11,910 nucleotides of DNA from JBBRQP01 sp038226175. GTDB taxonomy: Bacteria; Cyanobacteriota; Cyanobacteriia; Gloeobacterales; Anthocerotibacteraceae. Location of the stretch: assembly GCA_038226175.1 (NCBI GenBank), contig JBBRQP010000085.1, forward strand, positions 1 to 11,910, in the 5' to 3' direction. Within the stretch, counting starts at the first letter, position 1. The number at the start of each line of letters is the position of its first letter. The position numbers and the translations under genes are program-made. Below the pieces are notes generated by a model, which worked only from the letters and a program-made list of their open reading frames with translations, searched no databases and was not told where the DNA came from. Shown one piece after another: positions 1 through 7,180 of this stretch.

Positions 1-496
<496 letters not shown>

Positions 497-526
497 ATTG
501 ATTAAACCTGACACGTTACTATGCAG

Positions 527-549
527 TTTTCAGGGTGTAACCCTAAAAA
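527..549 (+). other. 23S-5S spacer hairpin, probable processing structure
   Basis: In the short spacer between 23S and 5S rRNA, TTTT-C-AGGGT (527-536) faces ACCCT-A-AAAA (540-549) across a GTA loop. This is a ten-position stem with one C/A mismatch. Transcription must pass through it to reach the 5S gene, so a role in rRNA processing or folding is more likely than termination. That role is inferred from position only. Confidence 0.45.
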
Positions 550-552
550 TTT

Positions 553-670
553 TCCTGGTGTCCATGCGCTGTGGAACCACGCCGATCCATCCCGAACTCG
601 GACGTTAAACGCAGCAGCAGCGAAGATACTTAGCGGGCGACTGCTTGGCAAAATAGCCCGATGCCAGGGA
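553..670 (+). rRNA. rrf: 5S ribosomal RNA, complete
   Basis: A complete 5S rRNA of about 118 nt. The start TCCTGGTGTC closes the terminal helix with the end GCCAGGGA: CCTGG at 554-558 pairs with CCAGG at 664-668, extended by G-U and A-U pairs. The internal segments GGAACCACGCCGATCCATCC and GAACTCGGACGTTAAACG are the conserved 5S loop B/C region and match the form seen in cyanobacteria. It lies about 56 nt after the 23S end and immediately before a strong terminator, so it closes the rRNA operon. No tRNA follows it. Confidence 0.96.
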
Positions 671-678
671 AAATATTC

Positions 679-707
679 AAAACCTCCTCACTCGTGGGGA
701 GGTTTTT
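679..707 (+). terminator. Intrinsic terminator of the rRNA operon
   Basis: A 12-bp stem AAAACCTCCTCA (679-690) pairs with TGGGGAGGTTTT (695-706), with one G-T pair, across a CTCG tetraloop. The T-run ends at 707. It lies nine bases after the 5S gene, as expected for the end of an rRNA transcript. Confidence 0.93.
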
Positions 708-779
708 GATTTGTCTACATATAGTTGTTTAGCTTACTCATAGAAATGGGTTTACTAAAAGTAGGGTCTTCAGGAAACT

Positions 780-2582
780 ATGGCGAGTAAACATCAAAAC
801 ATTTTGAGTAGGCGAGATGTCGGTTTAGTAAGTCTGTTAATTCTGATTTTTGTTGTGGGCATTGCTTATCTTCTAACTACACAAACAGTTTTTAGACCAG
901 ATATAGAGCCGATTGCGACTAGTGAAGAAGATCAAGTAGGAGATACTAGCTCCCAAAAGCACCCACCGTCAGTACGAACCTTTAATCTGCTATCTGCATT
1001 GCCTCAGCATCCATTGATTAAAGTTTATATGAATCATAATCAAGCAGCAGTGTATACAGACCCGTATCGCAAGATCAAACGCTACGGCGATAATCTTGAA
1101 CAAATTATTATCACTGAAATCAATAAGGCGCAGGTGAAAATTGATTTAGCTGTCCATGAATTGAATTTGCCGGGAATTGCGCTAGCTCTGGTAAAAAAAC
1201 AAGAGCAAGGCGTTAAAGTTCGCTTAATCATGGAGAATAGCTATACCCGTGATGCTGGTCTGATGTCTTTATCAAATATCCAAAAATTAGATAGCCGACT
1301 ACAGTCTCGGGTCAAAGAATTACGCCATTATCTCGATACTAATAATGATGGAAAGCTTACCGTCCAAGAATTACAAGAACGCGATGCACTGTATATTTTA
1401 AATCAATACAAATTACCTTGGCTTGATGATACGGCTGACGGCAGTACGGGTTCAGGAATTATGCATAATAAATATGTTTTGATTGACGGCAAAACGCTAA
1501 TTACGGGATCAACAAATTTTACATTTAGTGATGTCCATGGCGATAAAGATGCTCCAGAAACACGTGGTAATAATAATAATCTTTTAGTCATTACGAGTCC
1601 TGAATTGGTACGTAGTTATGAGCAAGACTTCACGCAGATGTGGGGAGATGGCGTAGGCGGTGCGACCGATTCGCGCTTTGGAACCCGTAAAGACTTGTTG
1701 CCATTGCAACAAATGCGGGTGGGTAACATTCTTGTAGCTGTCCGCTTTTCTCCGGCCTCTGCCAAAATCCCGCCTAATGAGACCACTGATGGGCAAATTA
1801 ACCGTGTTCTTGCGACTGCCCAAACCTCAGTGCATCTGGCCTTATTTGTTTTTAGTGCTCAGGATATTGCCGATCAATTACATGCGCTCAAAATTAACCA
1901 ACCCAAATTAGAATTAGCTGGCGTATTTGATCCAGGATTTGGTTATCGTGATTTTAGTGAAACACTTGATCTATGGGGGCTAACTTTAGCTAACCGTAAC
2001 TGTGGTATCGAAGCAGATAATCATCCTTGGCCTCAACCATTGACCACTATTGGTACTGCGATTTTGCCAGAAGGAGATAAAATGCATCATAAATTTGCTG
2101 TGATTGACCATCATTTGGTGATTACAGGTTCTCATAATTGGTCTCAGGCCGCTAATAGTCTCAATGATGAAAATACATTAATTATTGATAATCCTACAGT
2201 TGCTGCTCACTATGAACGAGAATTTCAGCGACTTTATCAAACTACATTTTTTGGGCCGAGTCGTGCGCTACGCGAAAAAATTAAGGGAGAGTCGCGTCGT
2301 TGTCCGAAAATAACGCAACTAGTTGCAAAGAAACCCAAATCTGCACCAAAAACCGTATCTTCTATGTCTGCAACTTCACCTACGCTTTTACTTCCCATTA
2401 ACATCAATACAGCTGATGCTGCGACGCTAGATCAGTTGCCGGGAATTAGTCCAGCTACCGCGCAAGCGATCATAGAATATCGACAGACTCAAGGGTCTTT
2501 GACTTCACTAGCAGACTTAGACCAAATTAAGGGTATCGGCTCGAAGACACTGGAAAAATTGCAAGATAAAATCATATTTTAA
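780..2582 (+). CDS. Membrane-anchored phospholipase D-family nuclease with EF-hand loop and C-terminal ComEA-type helix-hairpin-helix domain
   Basis: This 600-residue protein starts at ATG 780 with AGGAA just upstream (772-776). Residues about 14-34 form one hydrophobic segment, either an anchor or an uncleaved signal, so the bulk is probably outside the cytoplasmic membrane. Two PLD catalytic motifs are intact: HxKx4D with H229/K231/D236 followed by GSTN, and H436/K438/D443 followed by GSHN. Between the first beta strands and motif 1, residues 186-197 form a canonical EF-hand loop (D186, N188, D190, G191, E197). Residues about 540-600 carry two helix-hairpin-helix motifs (LPGIS and IKGIG), the ComEA-type DNA-binding fold. 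Paired HKD motifs plus a DNA-binding tail favour an envelope-attached phosphodiesterase acting on DNA over a lipase. A link to DNA uptake or degradation is inference. The gene stands alone after the rRNA operon terminator. Confidence 0.85.
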   Translation: MASKHQNILSRRDVGLVSLLILIFVVGIAYLLTTQTVFRPDIEPIATSEEDQVGDTSSQKHPPSVRTFNLLSALPQHPLIKVYMNHNQAAVYTDPYRKIKRYGDNLEQIIITEINKAQVKIDLAVHELNLPGIALALVKKQEQGVKVRLIMENSYTRDAGLMSLSNIQKLDSRLQSRVKELRHYLDTNNDGKLTVQELQERDALYILNQYKLPWLDDTADGSTGSGIMHNKYVLIDGKTLITGSTNFTFSDVHGDKDAPETRGNNNNLLVITSPELVRSYEQDFTQMWGDGVGGATDSRFGTRKDLLPLQQMRVGNILVAVRFSPASAKIPPNETTDGQINRVLATAQTSVHLALFVFSAQDIADQLHALKINQPKLELAGVFDPGFGYRDFSETLDLWGLTLANRNCGIEADNHPWPQPLTTIGTAILPEGDKMHHKFAVIDHHLVITGSHNWSQAANSLNDENTLIIDNPTVAAHYEREFQRLYQTTFFGPSRALREKIKGESRRCPKITQLVAKKPKSAPKTVSSMSATSPTLLLPININTADAATLDQLPGISPATAQAIIEYRQTQGSLTSLADLDQIKGIGSKTLEKLQDKIIF

Positions 2583-2619
2583 GGGGCTTTACGTTTTGTT
2601 AATTTGGTTACATAAACTC

Positions 2620-2647
2620 TTGACACTCTTTCAACTGGCGTGATAGT
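2620..2647 (+). promoter_or_regulatory. Sigma-70 type promoter for the GloVer repeat gene
   Basis: A perfect -35 hexamer TTGACA (2620-2625) is followed after 16 bases by GATAGT (2642-2647), which matches four of six consensus -10 positions. It sits in the 160-base gap after the PLD gene, about 118 bases before the chosen start of the next gene, so a leader of roughly 110 nt is predicted. Confidence 0.5.
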
Positions 2648-2764
2648 CTCCCCATTGAGTAGTATGCTGCTAAGTAAAAAGAAGTAGCTTTTATCTTTCT
2701 TTAACTAAAGTATTCTTACTGCTCTGTCAATTACTTTTTCAGAATGCTCTCATTGGAGTTTGTA

Positions 2765-5239
2765 ATGCTCACGTCTACGTTACCTTCAGGTTTTTTGATC
2801 GCAAGATCCCGGTTTTCTTGCAGTGTTTCAACTTTCTCTAGGGTTGTAACCTTTGTTTTAAGTACTTTCATTATTCTGTCTTTATCTGCCCAAGCGCAGA
2901 GTGTGACCACAACTTTTGCCTTTGATGCCTATCCCCCTGGGAATTCTCGTGGCGATCTAACGCAGGCGAGTGATGGTAACTTCTATGGCACTAGCCAAAA
3001 CGGCGGTGCTGGTGGATGTGGCACGGTGTTCAAAGTAACCCCATCTGGGATATTTACCAAGCTCATAGATTTTAATCGGACTAATGGTTGTACACCCTAT
3101 GGCAAATTACTGCTTGCGACCGATGGGAGCTTCTACGGCACCACGAGTAGTGGAGGTGTTAGTGGCTACGGTTCTGTATTTAAGGTGACGCTGAGTGGTA
3201 CTCTTACTACTTTGGTCAGCTTCAATAATACCAATGGTAATGACCCAGCAGCTGGCTTAATTCAGGGTACTGATGGTAATTTCTATGGCACTACGTATTA
3301 CGGAGGTGGTAATGGCTTAGGGACGGTGTTTAAAGTAACCCGTTCTAACAACACGCTCACCACCCTAGTCAGTTTTAACGGCACTAATGGTCAGAATGCT
3401 TATGGAGCATTAGTCCAAGGTACTGATGGTAACTTTTATGGTACAACCTATCTAGGTGGTGCTAATAACTACGGGACTGTATTTAAACTAACGCCCAGTG
3501 GCACCCTCACTACCTTAGTTAGTTTCAACAGCACTAATGGTGCTAATCCCTACGGAGCAGGCTTAATTCAGGGTACCGATGGTAACTTTTATGGCACAAC
3601 CTATTATGGGGGTGTCAGTAACTTTGGGACAGTGTTTAAAGTAACTGCCAGTGGTAACTTGACAACCTTACTCAGTTTCAACTACAGCAATGGTAGAAAC
3701 CCCCGAGCAGGTTTGATTCAAGGTAAAGATAAGAATTTCTATGGCACCACAGAAAATGGAGGTGCTATCAACTATGGTACGGCCTTTAAATTGACTTCTC
3801 AGGGGAGTGTGACCACCCTAACGAATTTCAGTAATGCCAATGGTGCCTACCCTAGCGCGGGTCTAGTTCAAGGCAGTGATGGTAGTTTTTACGGTACTAC
3901 TTACCAAGGTGGTGCTAATAACAACGGCACCATCTTCAAAGTGACGGGTACAGGCACACTCACTACTCTGTTCAACTTCATGACCGTTGGCTCTGCCCCA
4001 TATGCTGAATTTATACCTGGCAAAGATGGTAACCTCTACGGTCCCGCTTTCTACGGCGGTACTGGTGGATGTGGCTCGATTCTCAAGGTGACTCCCGCAG
4101 GCGTACCGACCAAATTAGTAGATTTCTTTGGTCTCAATGGTTGTCGCCCATCTATCAAATTATTGCTTGCGACTGATGGTAACTTCTACGGCACTACTTC
4201 TGGCGGCGGTGGTATTGGCTACGGCACCATCTTCAAGATGACTAGTACTGGTGTTCTCACTACCTTAGTTAGCTTCAATAGTACCAATGGTAGTAACCCA
4301 AGAGCTCTAATTCAGGGGAGTGATACTAACTTCTACGGTATGACTTACCAAGGCGGTACTAGCAACTTCGGCACTATCTTCAAGCTCAATCGTACTACCG
4401 GAATTCTCACCACTCTGGTTAATTTTGATTCGACTACTGGTAGATATCCTTATGACCGATTAGTCTTGGCTAGTGACGGTAACTTCTACGGTACGACCTA
4501 CCAAGGTGGTGCTAATAACTATGGAACTGTGTTTAAGCTAACGCCCAGTGGCACTCTCACCACCTTAGTCAGTTTTAACAACACTAATGGTGCTAACCCC
4601 ATTGCTGGATTAGTCCAGAGCAGTGACGGCAATTTCTACGGCACTACCTATTATGGAGGTGCTGGCTATGGGACGATATTCAGGGTAACTCCCACCGGGA
4701 ACCTGACCACGCAGACGACCTTCCTTAACAGCAATGGCGCTAATCCCTATGCTGTACTAGCTCAAGGTAGTGATGGTAATTTCTACGGCACAACGTTCTA
4801 CGGCGGGACTAGTGGCTACGGTACAGTGTTCAAAGTGACGCCCGGTGGTAATTTGACCACCTTGTTGAATTTTAACAATACCAACGGCAGATATCCTTAT
4901 GCCCCATTAGTGCTAGGACTTGATGGTAAGTACTACGGCACCACTAGCCAAGGGGGAGGAACTGATGGAGGAATCCTTTATACTTTGGCACTACAACCTA
5001 AGGTGACTAGCTTTACGCCAACCTTTGGGCCTGTAGGTACCCAAGTCGTCATCACGGGTAGTTTCTTTACGGCAGCCACGTCCGTTTCTTTTAATGGCAA
5101 GGCATCCAATAACTTCACCGTGAATTCAGGGTCTCAGATTACAGCAGTCGTTCCGACAGGTGCAACCAGTGGCCCGATTACTATTGTTACGCCTAGCGGT
5201 ACAGTGAATAGCTCCGTCTCGTTCACGGTTACCCCCTAA
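2765..5239 (+). CDS. Secreted GloVer-repeat protein: two tandem seven-bladed beta-propellers plus C-terminal IPT/TIG domain
   Basis: ATG 2765 (824 residues) is preferred over ATG 2744 because GGAG (2755-2758) sits six bases before it. The N-terminus has basic residues, a hydrophobic run and an AQA cleavage site near residue 45, so the protein is exported. The body is 14 repeats of about 50 residues, each with the signature D-G-N-F-Y-G-T-T, then GG, then GTVFK-T, then LTTL-SFN-TNG. This matches the Gloeo/Verruco repeat family. The final ~80 residues are an immunoglobulin-like IPT/TIG domain. Repeats 1-7 and 8-14 form two homologous heptads. No membrane anchor, sorting motif or catalytic motif is visible. 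A role as a secreted or surface binding or adhesion protein is inference; the ligand is unknown. A promoter and a terminator make it monocistronic. Confidence 0.85.
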   Translation: MLTSTLPSGFLIARSRFSCSVSTFSRVVTFVLSTFIILSLSAQAQSVTTTFAFDAYPPGNSRGDLTQASDGNFYGTSQNGGAGGCGTVFKVTPSGIFTKLIDFNRTNGCTPYGKLLLATDGSFYGTTSSGGVSGYGSVFKVTLSGTLTTLVSFNNTNGNDPAAGLIQGTDGNFYGTTYYGGGNGLGTVFKVTRSNNTLTTLVSFNGTNGQNAYGALVQGTDGNFYGTTYLGGANNYGTVFKLTPSGTLTTLVSFNSTNGANPYGAGLIQGTDGNFYGTTYYGGVSNFGTVFKVTASGNLTTLLSFNYSNGRNPRAGLIQGKDKNFYGTTENGGAINYGTAFKLTSQGSVTTLTNFSNANGAYPSAGLVQGSDGSFYGTTYQGGANNNGTIFKVTGTGTLTTLFNFMTVGSAPYAEFIPGKDGNLYGPAFYGGTGGCGSILKVTPAGVPTKLVDFFGLNGCRPSIKLLLATDGNFYGTTSGGGGIGYGTIFKMTSTGVLTTLVSFNSTNGSNPRALIQGSDTNFYGMTYQGGTSNFGTIFKLNRTTGILTTLVNFDSTTGRYPYDRLVLASDGNFYGTTYQGGANNYGTVFKLTPSGTLTTLVSFNNTNGANPIAGLVQSSDGNFYGTTYYGGAGYGTIFRVTPTGNLTTQTTFLNSNGANPYAVLAQGSDGNFYGTTFYGGTSGYGTVFKVTPGGNLTTLLNFNNTNGRYPYAPLVLGLDGKYYGTTSQGGGTDGGILYTLALQPKVTSFTPTFGPVGTQVVITGSFFTAATSVSFNGKASNNFTVNSGSQITAVVPTGATSGPITIVTPSGTVNSSVSFTVTP
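2903..3955 (+). repeat. GloVer repeats 1-7 (first heptad, predicted propeller 1)
   Basis: Seven units whose FYG-motif codons begin at 2978, 3128, 3278, 3431, 3584, 3734 and 3884. Unit 1 has the distinctive GGCG and NGC cysteines, unit 3 an extra residue (RSNNTLTTL). The segment starts with a partial unit (VTTTFAF...SDG), which would let the first and last strands close the ring. Confidence 0.8.
3956..4993 (+). repeat. GloVer repeats 8-14 (second heptad, predicted propeller 2)
   Basis: Seven units whose F/L/Y-YG motif codons begin at 4031, 4181, 4328, 4481, 4631, 4778 and 4928. Each unit matches the one seven positions earlier at a spacing of 348-351 codons. Unit 8 repeats the GGCG and NGC cysteines of unit 1, and unit 10 repeats the extra residue of unit 3. 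The last unit is incomplete and leads into the TIG domain. Confidence 0.8.
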
Positions 5240-5259
5240 CCTTCTAACTTCTTCTACTG

Positions 5260-5295
5260 AGGTTGATAGTTCTGACCTATCAACCTTATTTTTTT
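5260..5295 (+). terminator. Intrinsic terminator after the GloVer gene
   Basis: AGGTTGATAG (5260-5269) pairs perfectly with CTATCAACCT (5277-5286) across a seven-base loop. It is followed by TTA and a run of seven T. It lies 20 bases after the GloVer stop codon. Confidence 0.93.
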
Positions 5296-5313
5296 GTCTC
5301 AAATTATCGTGCT

Positions 5314-5353
5314 AACTATCAGCTAGTTTTCAATTTACAAAAAATCAGCTGAT
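5314..5353 (+). promoter_or_regulatory. Two dyad-symmetric boxes upstream of the aldolase gene, possible operator
   Basis: AACTA-TCAGC-TAGTT (5314-5328) is an interrupted inverted repeat and ATCAGCTGAT (5344-5353) is a perfect ten-base palindrome. Both contain ATCAGCT, and the two copies start 26 bases apart. A weak promoter-like pair, TTGTCT (5294-5299) and TATCAG (5317-5322) with a 17-base spacer, would overlap the first box. A regulator binding here is only a suggestion. Confidence 0.3.
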
Positions 5354-5378
5354 AATGAAGCCAAACTCAGAGTTAATC

Positions 5379-6263
5379 ATGCTTACGTCCACCCAAGAAT
5401 TATTAGAAACTGCGCGTCGCAATGCCTATGCGATTGGGGCTTTTAATGTTTATAACCTAGAGGGCGTAAAAGCAGTTGTCAATGCTGCCGAAAGTACACG
5501 TAGTCCAGTGATGCTACAACTGCATCCAAGCGCGCTTAAATATGGCAGATCAGCATTAGTTGTCATGTGTTTAGAAGCAGCGCGTTCAGCCATGGTACCA
5601 ATTGCTGTACATCTCGATCACAGCACTTCTGTTAGTGACATCCGTCAAGTTTTAGCAGCTGGCGTGACCTCGATTATGGCAGATGGTTCGCCCCTTGACT
5701 ACGCCAAAAATCTTGATTTTACCCGTGAAATGACCCGTCTTGCCCACAGCTATCATGCTTTCGTAGAAGCTGAGATCGGTAGGATTAGTGGTACGGAAGA
5801 TGGACTCACGATTACGGAAAAAGAAGCCAAGATGACCGATCCGCAGCAGGCGGTGGAGTTTGTTGAGATAACACAAGTTGATGCCTTGGCTGTCACAATC
5901 GGTAATGTTCATGGCGAATATAAAAGTCCGCCGCGCCTAGACTTTGACCGACTTGCTCGGATTCGGAATCTGATTGCGATTCCTCTGGTTTTGCACGGTG
6001 CCTCAGGGCTACCCGATGCGATGATTAGTCGCTCTATTCAACTGGGCGTTTGTAAATTTAACGTTAATACCGAAGTACGCCAAGCCTATATGCAAGCTCT
6101 GAATGACGAACTTTGTGGAAAAGCCCCGCAGGATTTGCTCGATATCATGACAGAGACGATCACGGCTATGCAGTCGGTTATTGTCGAAAAGCTGCAACTG
6201 TTTGGCTGTGCTGGCAAAGCCCATCTCCACGCGACGCCCTATGCCAAAATCTTGGCCAGGTAG
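5379..6263 (+). CDS. Class II ketose-bisphosphate aldolase, GatY/KbaY type
   Basis: A zinc-dependent aldolase that cleaves a ketose bisphosphate into dihydroxyacetone phosphate and an aldehyde. ATG 5379 (294 residues) is preferred over ATG 5355: AGAG lies six bases upstream and the N-terminus then aligns with GatY/KbaY (about 285 residues). In this numbering the catalytic Asp is D80 and the zinc ligands are H81 (HLDHS), H178 (GNVHGEYK) and H206 (LHGASGLP). The offset to the KbaY residues D82, H83, H180 and H208 is a constant two. The VEAEIG and GVCKFNVNTE phosphate-binding segments are also conserved. It is unlike the longer class II fructose-bisphosphate aldolase of the Calvin cycle, so it is probably a second, specialised aldolase. 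Substrate (tagatose-, fructose- or another bisphosphate) cannot be told; no sugar operon surrounds it. Confidence 0.88.
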   Translation: MLTSTQELLETARRNAYAIGAFNVYNLEGVKAVVNAAESTRSPVMLQLHPSALKYGRSALVVMCLEAARSAMVPIAVHLDHSTSVSDIRQVLAAGVTSIMADGSPLDYAKNLDFTREMTRLAHSYHAFVEAEIGRISGTEDGLTITEKEAKMTDPQQAVEFVEITQVDALAVTIGNVHGEYKSPPRLDFDRLARIRNLIAIPLVLHGASGLPDAMISRSIQLGVCKFNVNTEVRQAYMQALNDELCGKAPQDLLDIMTETITAMQSVIVEKLQLFGCAGKAHLHATPYAKILAR

Positions 6264-6378
6264 TAAGTTCTGTAGTTTATCAAGTTGGTTTGATGACACA
6301 TCCAAAGTGAGCAGGCTCAAATTAGCATAATGCCTAGAAGATTTGCCAGATAAAATTGTGGTTTAAGCGAGGATACTC

Positions 6379-7095
6379 ATGTCACTGCGTTATTGGTGGA
6401 GTTTGTTTTTAGTTGTAGGTCTGGTGGGCTGTCAGGCGCAAACCAAACAATTACCTGCTCAGACTTATACAAACTTGGCGGTGCCCACGCCTGGTGGCAT
6501 CGGCAAAGTCTATATGGGTCGTGAGATTGCCCAATTTATGAGTCATACGGGGGCTGATTGGCTAGAGCGTCCGAGTCGTGAGATCACCGAACAACCAAGT
6601 CAAGTGCTTGCTGCGATGAAAATCAAACCAACTGATACGGTGGCAGATATCGGCGCAGGCTCAGGCTATTTTAGTTTTCGTCTCAGTCCGCTGGTGCTTC
6701 AGGGCAAAGTATTAGCCGAAGATATCCAACCCGAAATGCTCGCTATCATCGAATCACGCAAAAAAGCGCTCAATGCCCCCAATGTCCACACCATTCTTGG
6801 TACGATCAAAGACCCTAAACTCCCTGCCAATAGTGTTGATGTTGTGTTGCTAGTTGATGCTTATCATGAGTTTTCCTATCCTCAAGAAATGATGCAAGGC
6901 GTTGTCAAAGGACTGAAACCAGGCGGAAGGCTCATCCTCATTGAGTATCGTGGTGAAGACCCGCTCGTACCGATTTATCCCGCTCACAAGATGACTCAAG
7001 ACCAAGCCCGTAAAGAAATGGCTGCTGCTGGTCTGACCTGGCGCGAGACTCAAGAGACGTTACCCCAACAGCACCTGATGATTTTTGAGAAGTAG
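6379..7095 (+). CDS. Lipoprotein with class I SAM-dependent methyltransferase domain
   Basis: The start at ATG 6379 is supported by GCGAGGA five bases upstream. Residues 1-17 form a short hydrophobic signal ending in the lipobox L15-V16-G17-C18, which predicts lipid attachment at C18 and location outside the cytoplasmic membrane. After a linker, residues about 68-238 carry a Rossmann methyltransferase core: motif I VADIGAGSGYF (88-98, glycines 92, 94 and 96), an acidic residue after strand 2 (AEDIQPEM, 113-120), VDVVLLVDAYHEF (153-165) and the LKPGGRLILIEY strand (179-190). The stretch with WLERPSRE (61-68) before the fold is typical of a group of exported methyltransferase-like proteins. Length (238) suits a single-domain enzyme. 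Substrate is unknown. A SAM-dependent enzyme outside the cytoplasm is odd, so it may act on something else or be retained inside. It stands alone, convergent with the next gene. Confidence 0.75.
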   Translation: MSLRYWWSLFLVVGLVGCQAQTKQLPAQTYTNLAVPTPGGIGKVYMGREIAQFMSHTGADWLERPSREITEQPSQVLAAMKIKPTDTVADIGAGSGYFSFRLSPLVLQGKVLAEDIQPEMLAIIESRKKALNAPNVHTILGTIKDPKLPANSVDVVLLVDAYHEFSYPQEMMQGVVKGLKPGGRLILIEYRGEDPLVPIYPAHKMTQDQARKEMAAAGLTWRETQETLPQQHLMIFEK

Positions 7096-7127
7096 AGCAT
7101 ACAAGCTCTGCCGCCCCAAGTTTGGGG
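7094..7127. other. Two small hairpins between convergent genes
   Basis: AGAGC (7094-7098) pairs with GCTCT (7105-7109), and CCCCAA (7114-7119) pairs with TTGGGG (7122-7127). They lie between the convergent methyltransferase and Rpn-like genes, where a bidirectional terminator is expected. Neither has a clear T-run, so termination is not established. Confidence 0.3.
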
Positions 7128-7180
7128 AACAAGCCTATAAATCTTTGCTCTAGTCGGCTGCGGTGCTATCTTAGGCGGCT

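Noticed and set aside
2765..5395. Similar start regions of the GloVer and aldolase genes (both encode MLTST with near-identical bases)
   Set aside because: The match covers about 14 bases and does not extend; the proteins are unrelated, so chance is the simplest reading.
5652..6320. Opposite-strand and alternate-frame ORFs over the aldolase gene
   Set aside because: The aldolase frame carries all catalytic residues; the others are shadows with no domain.
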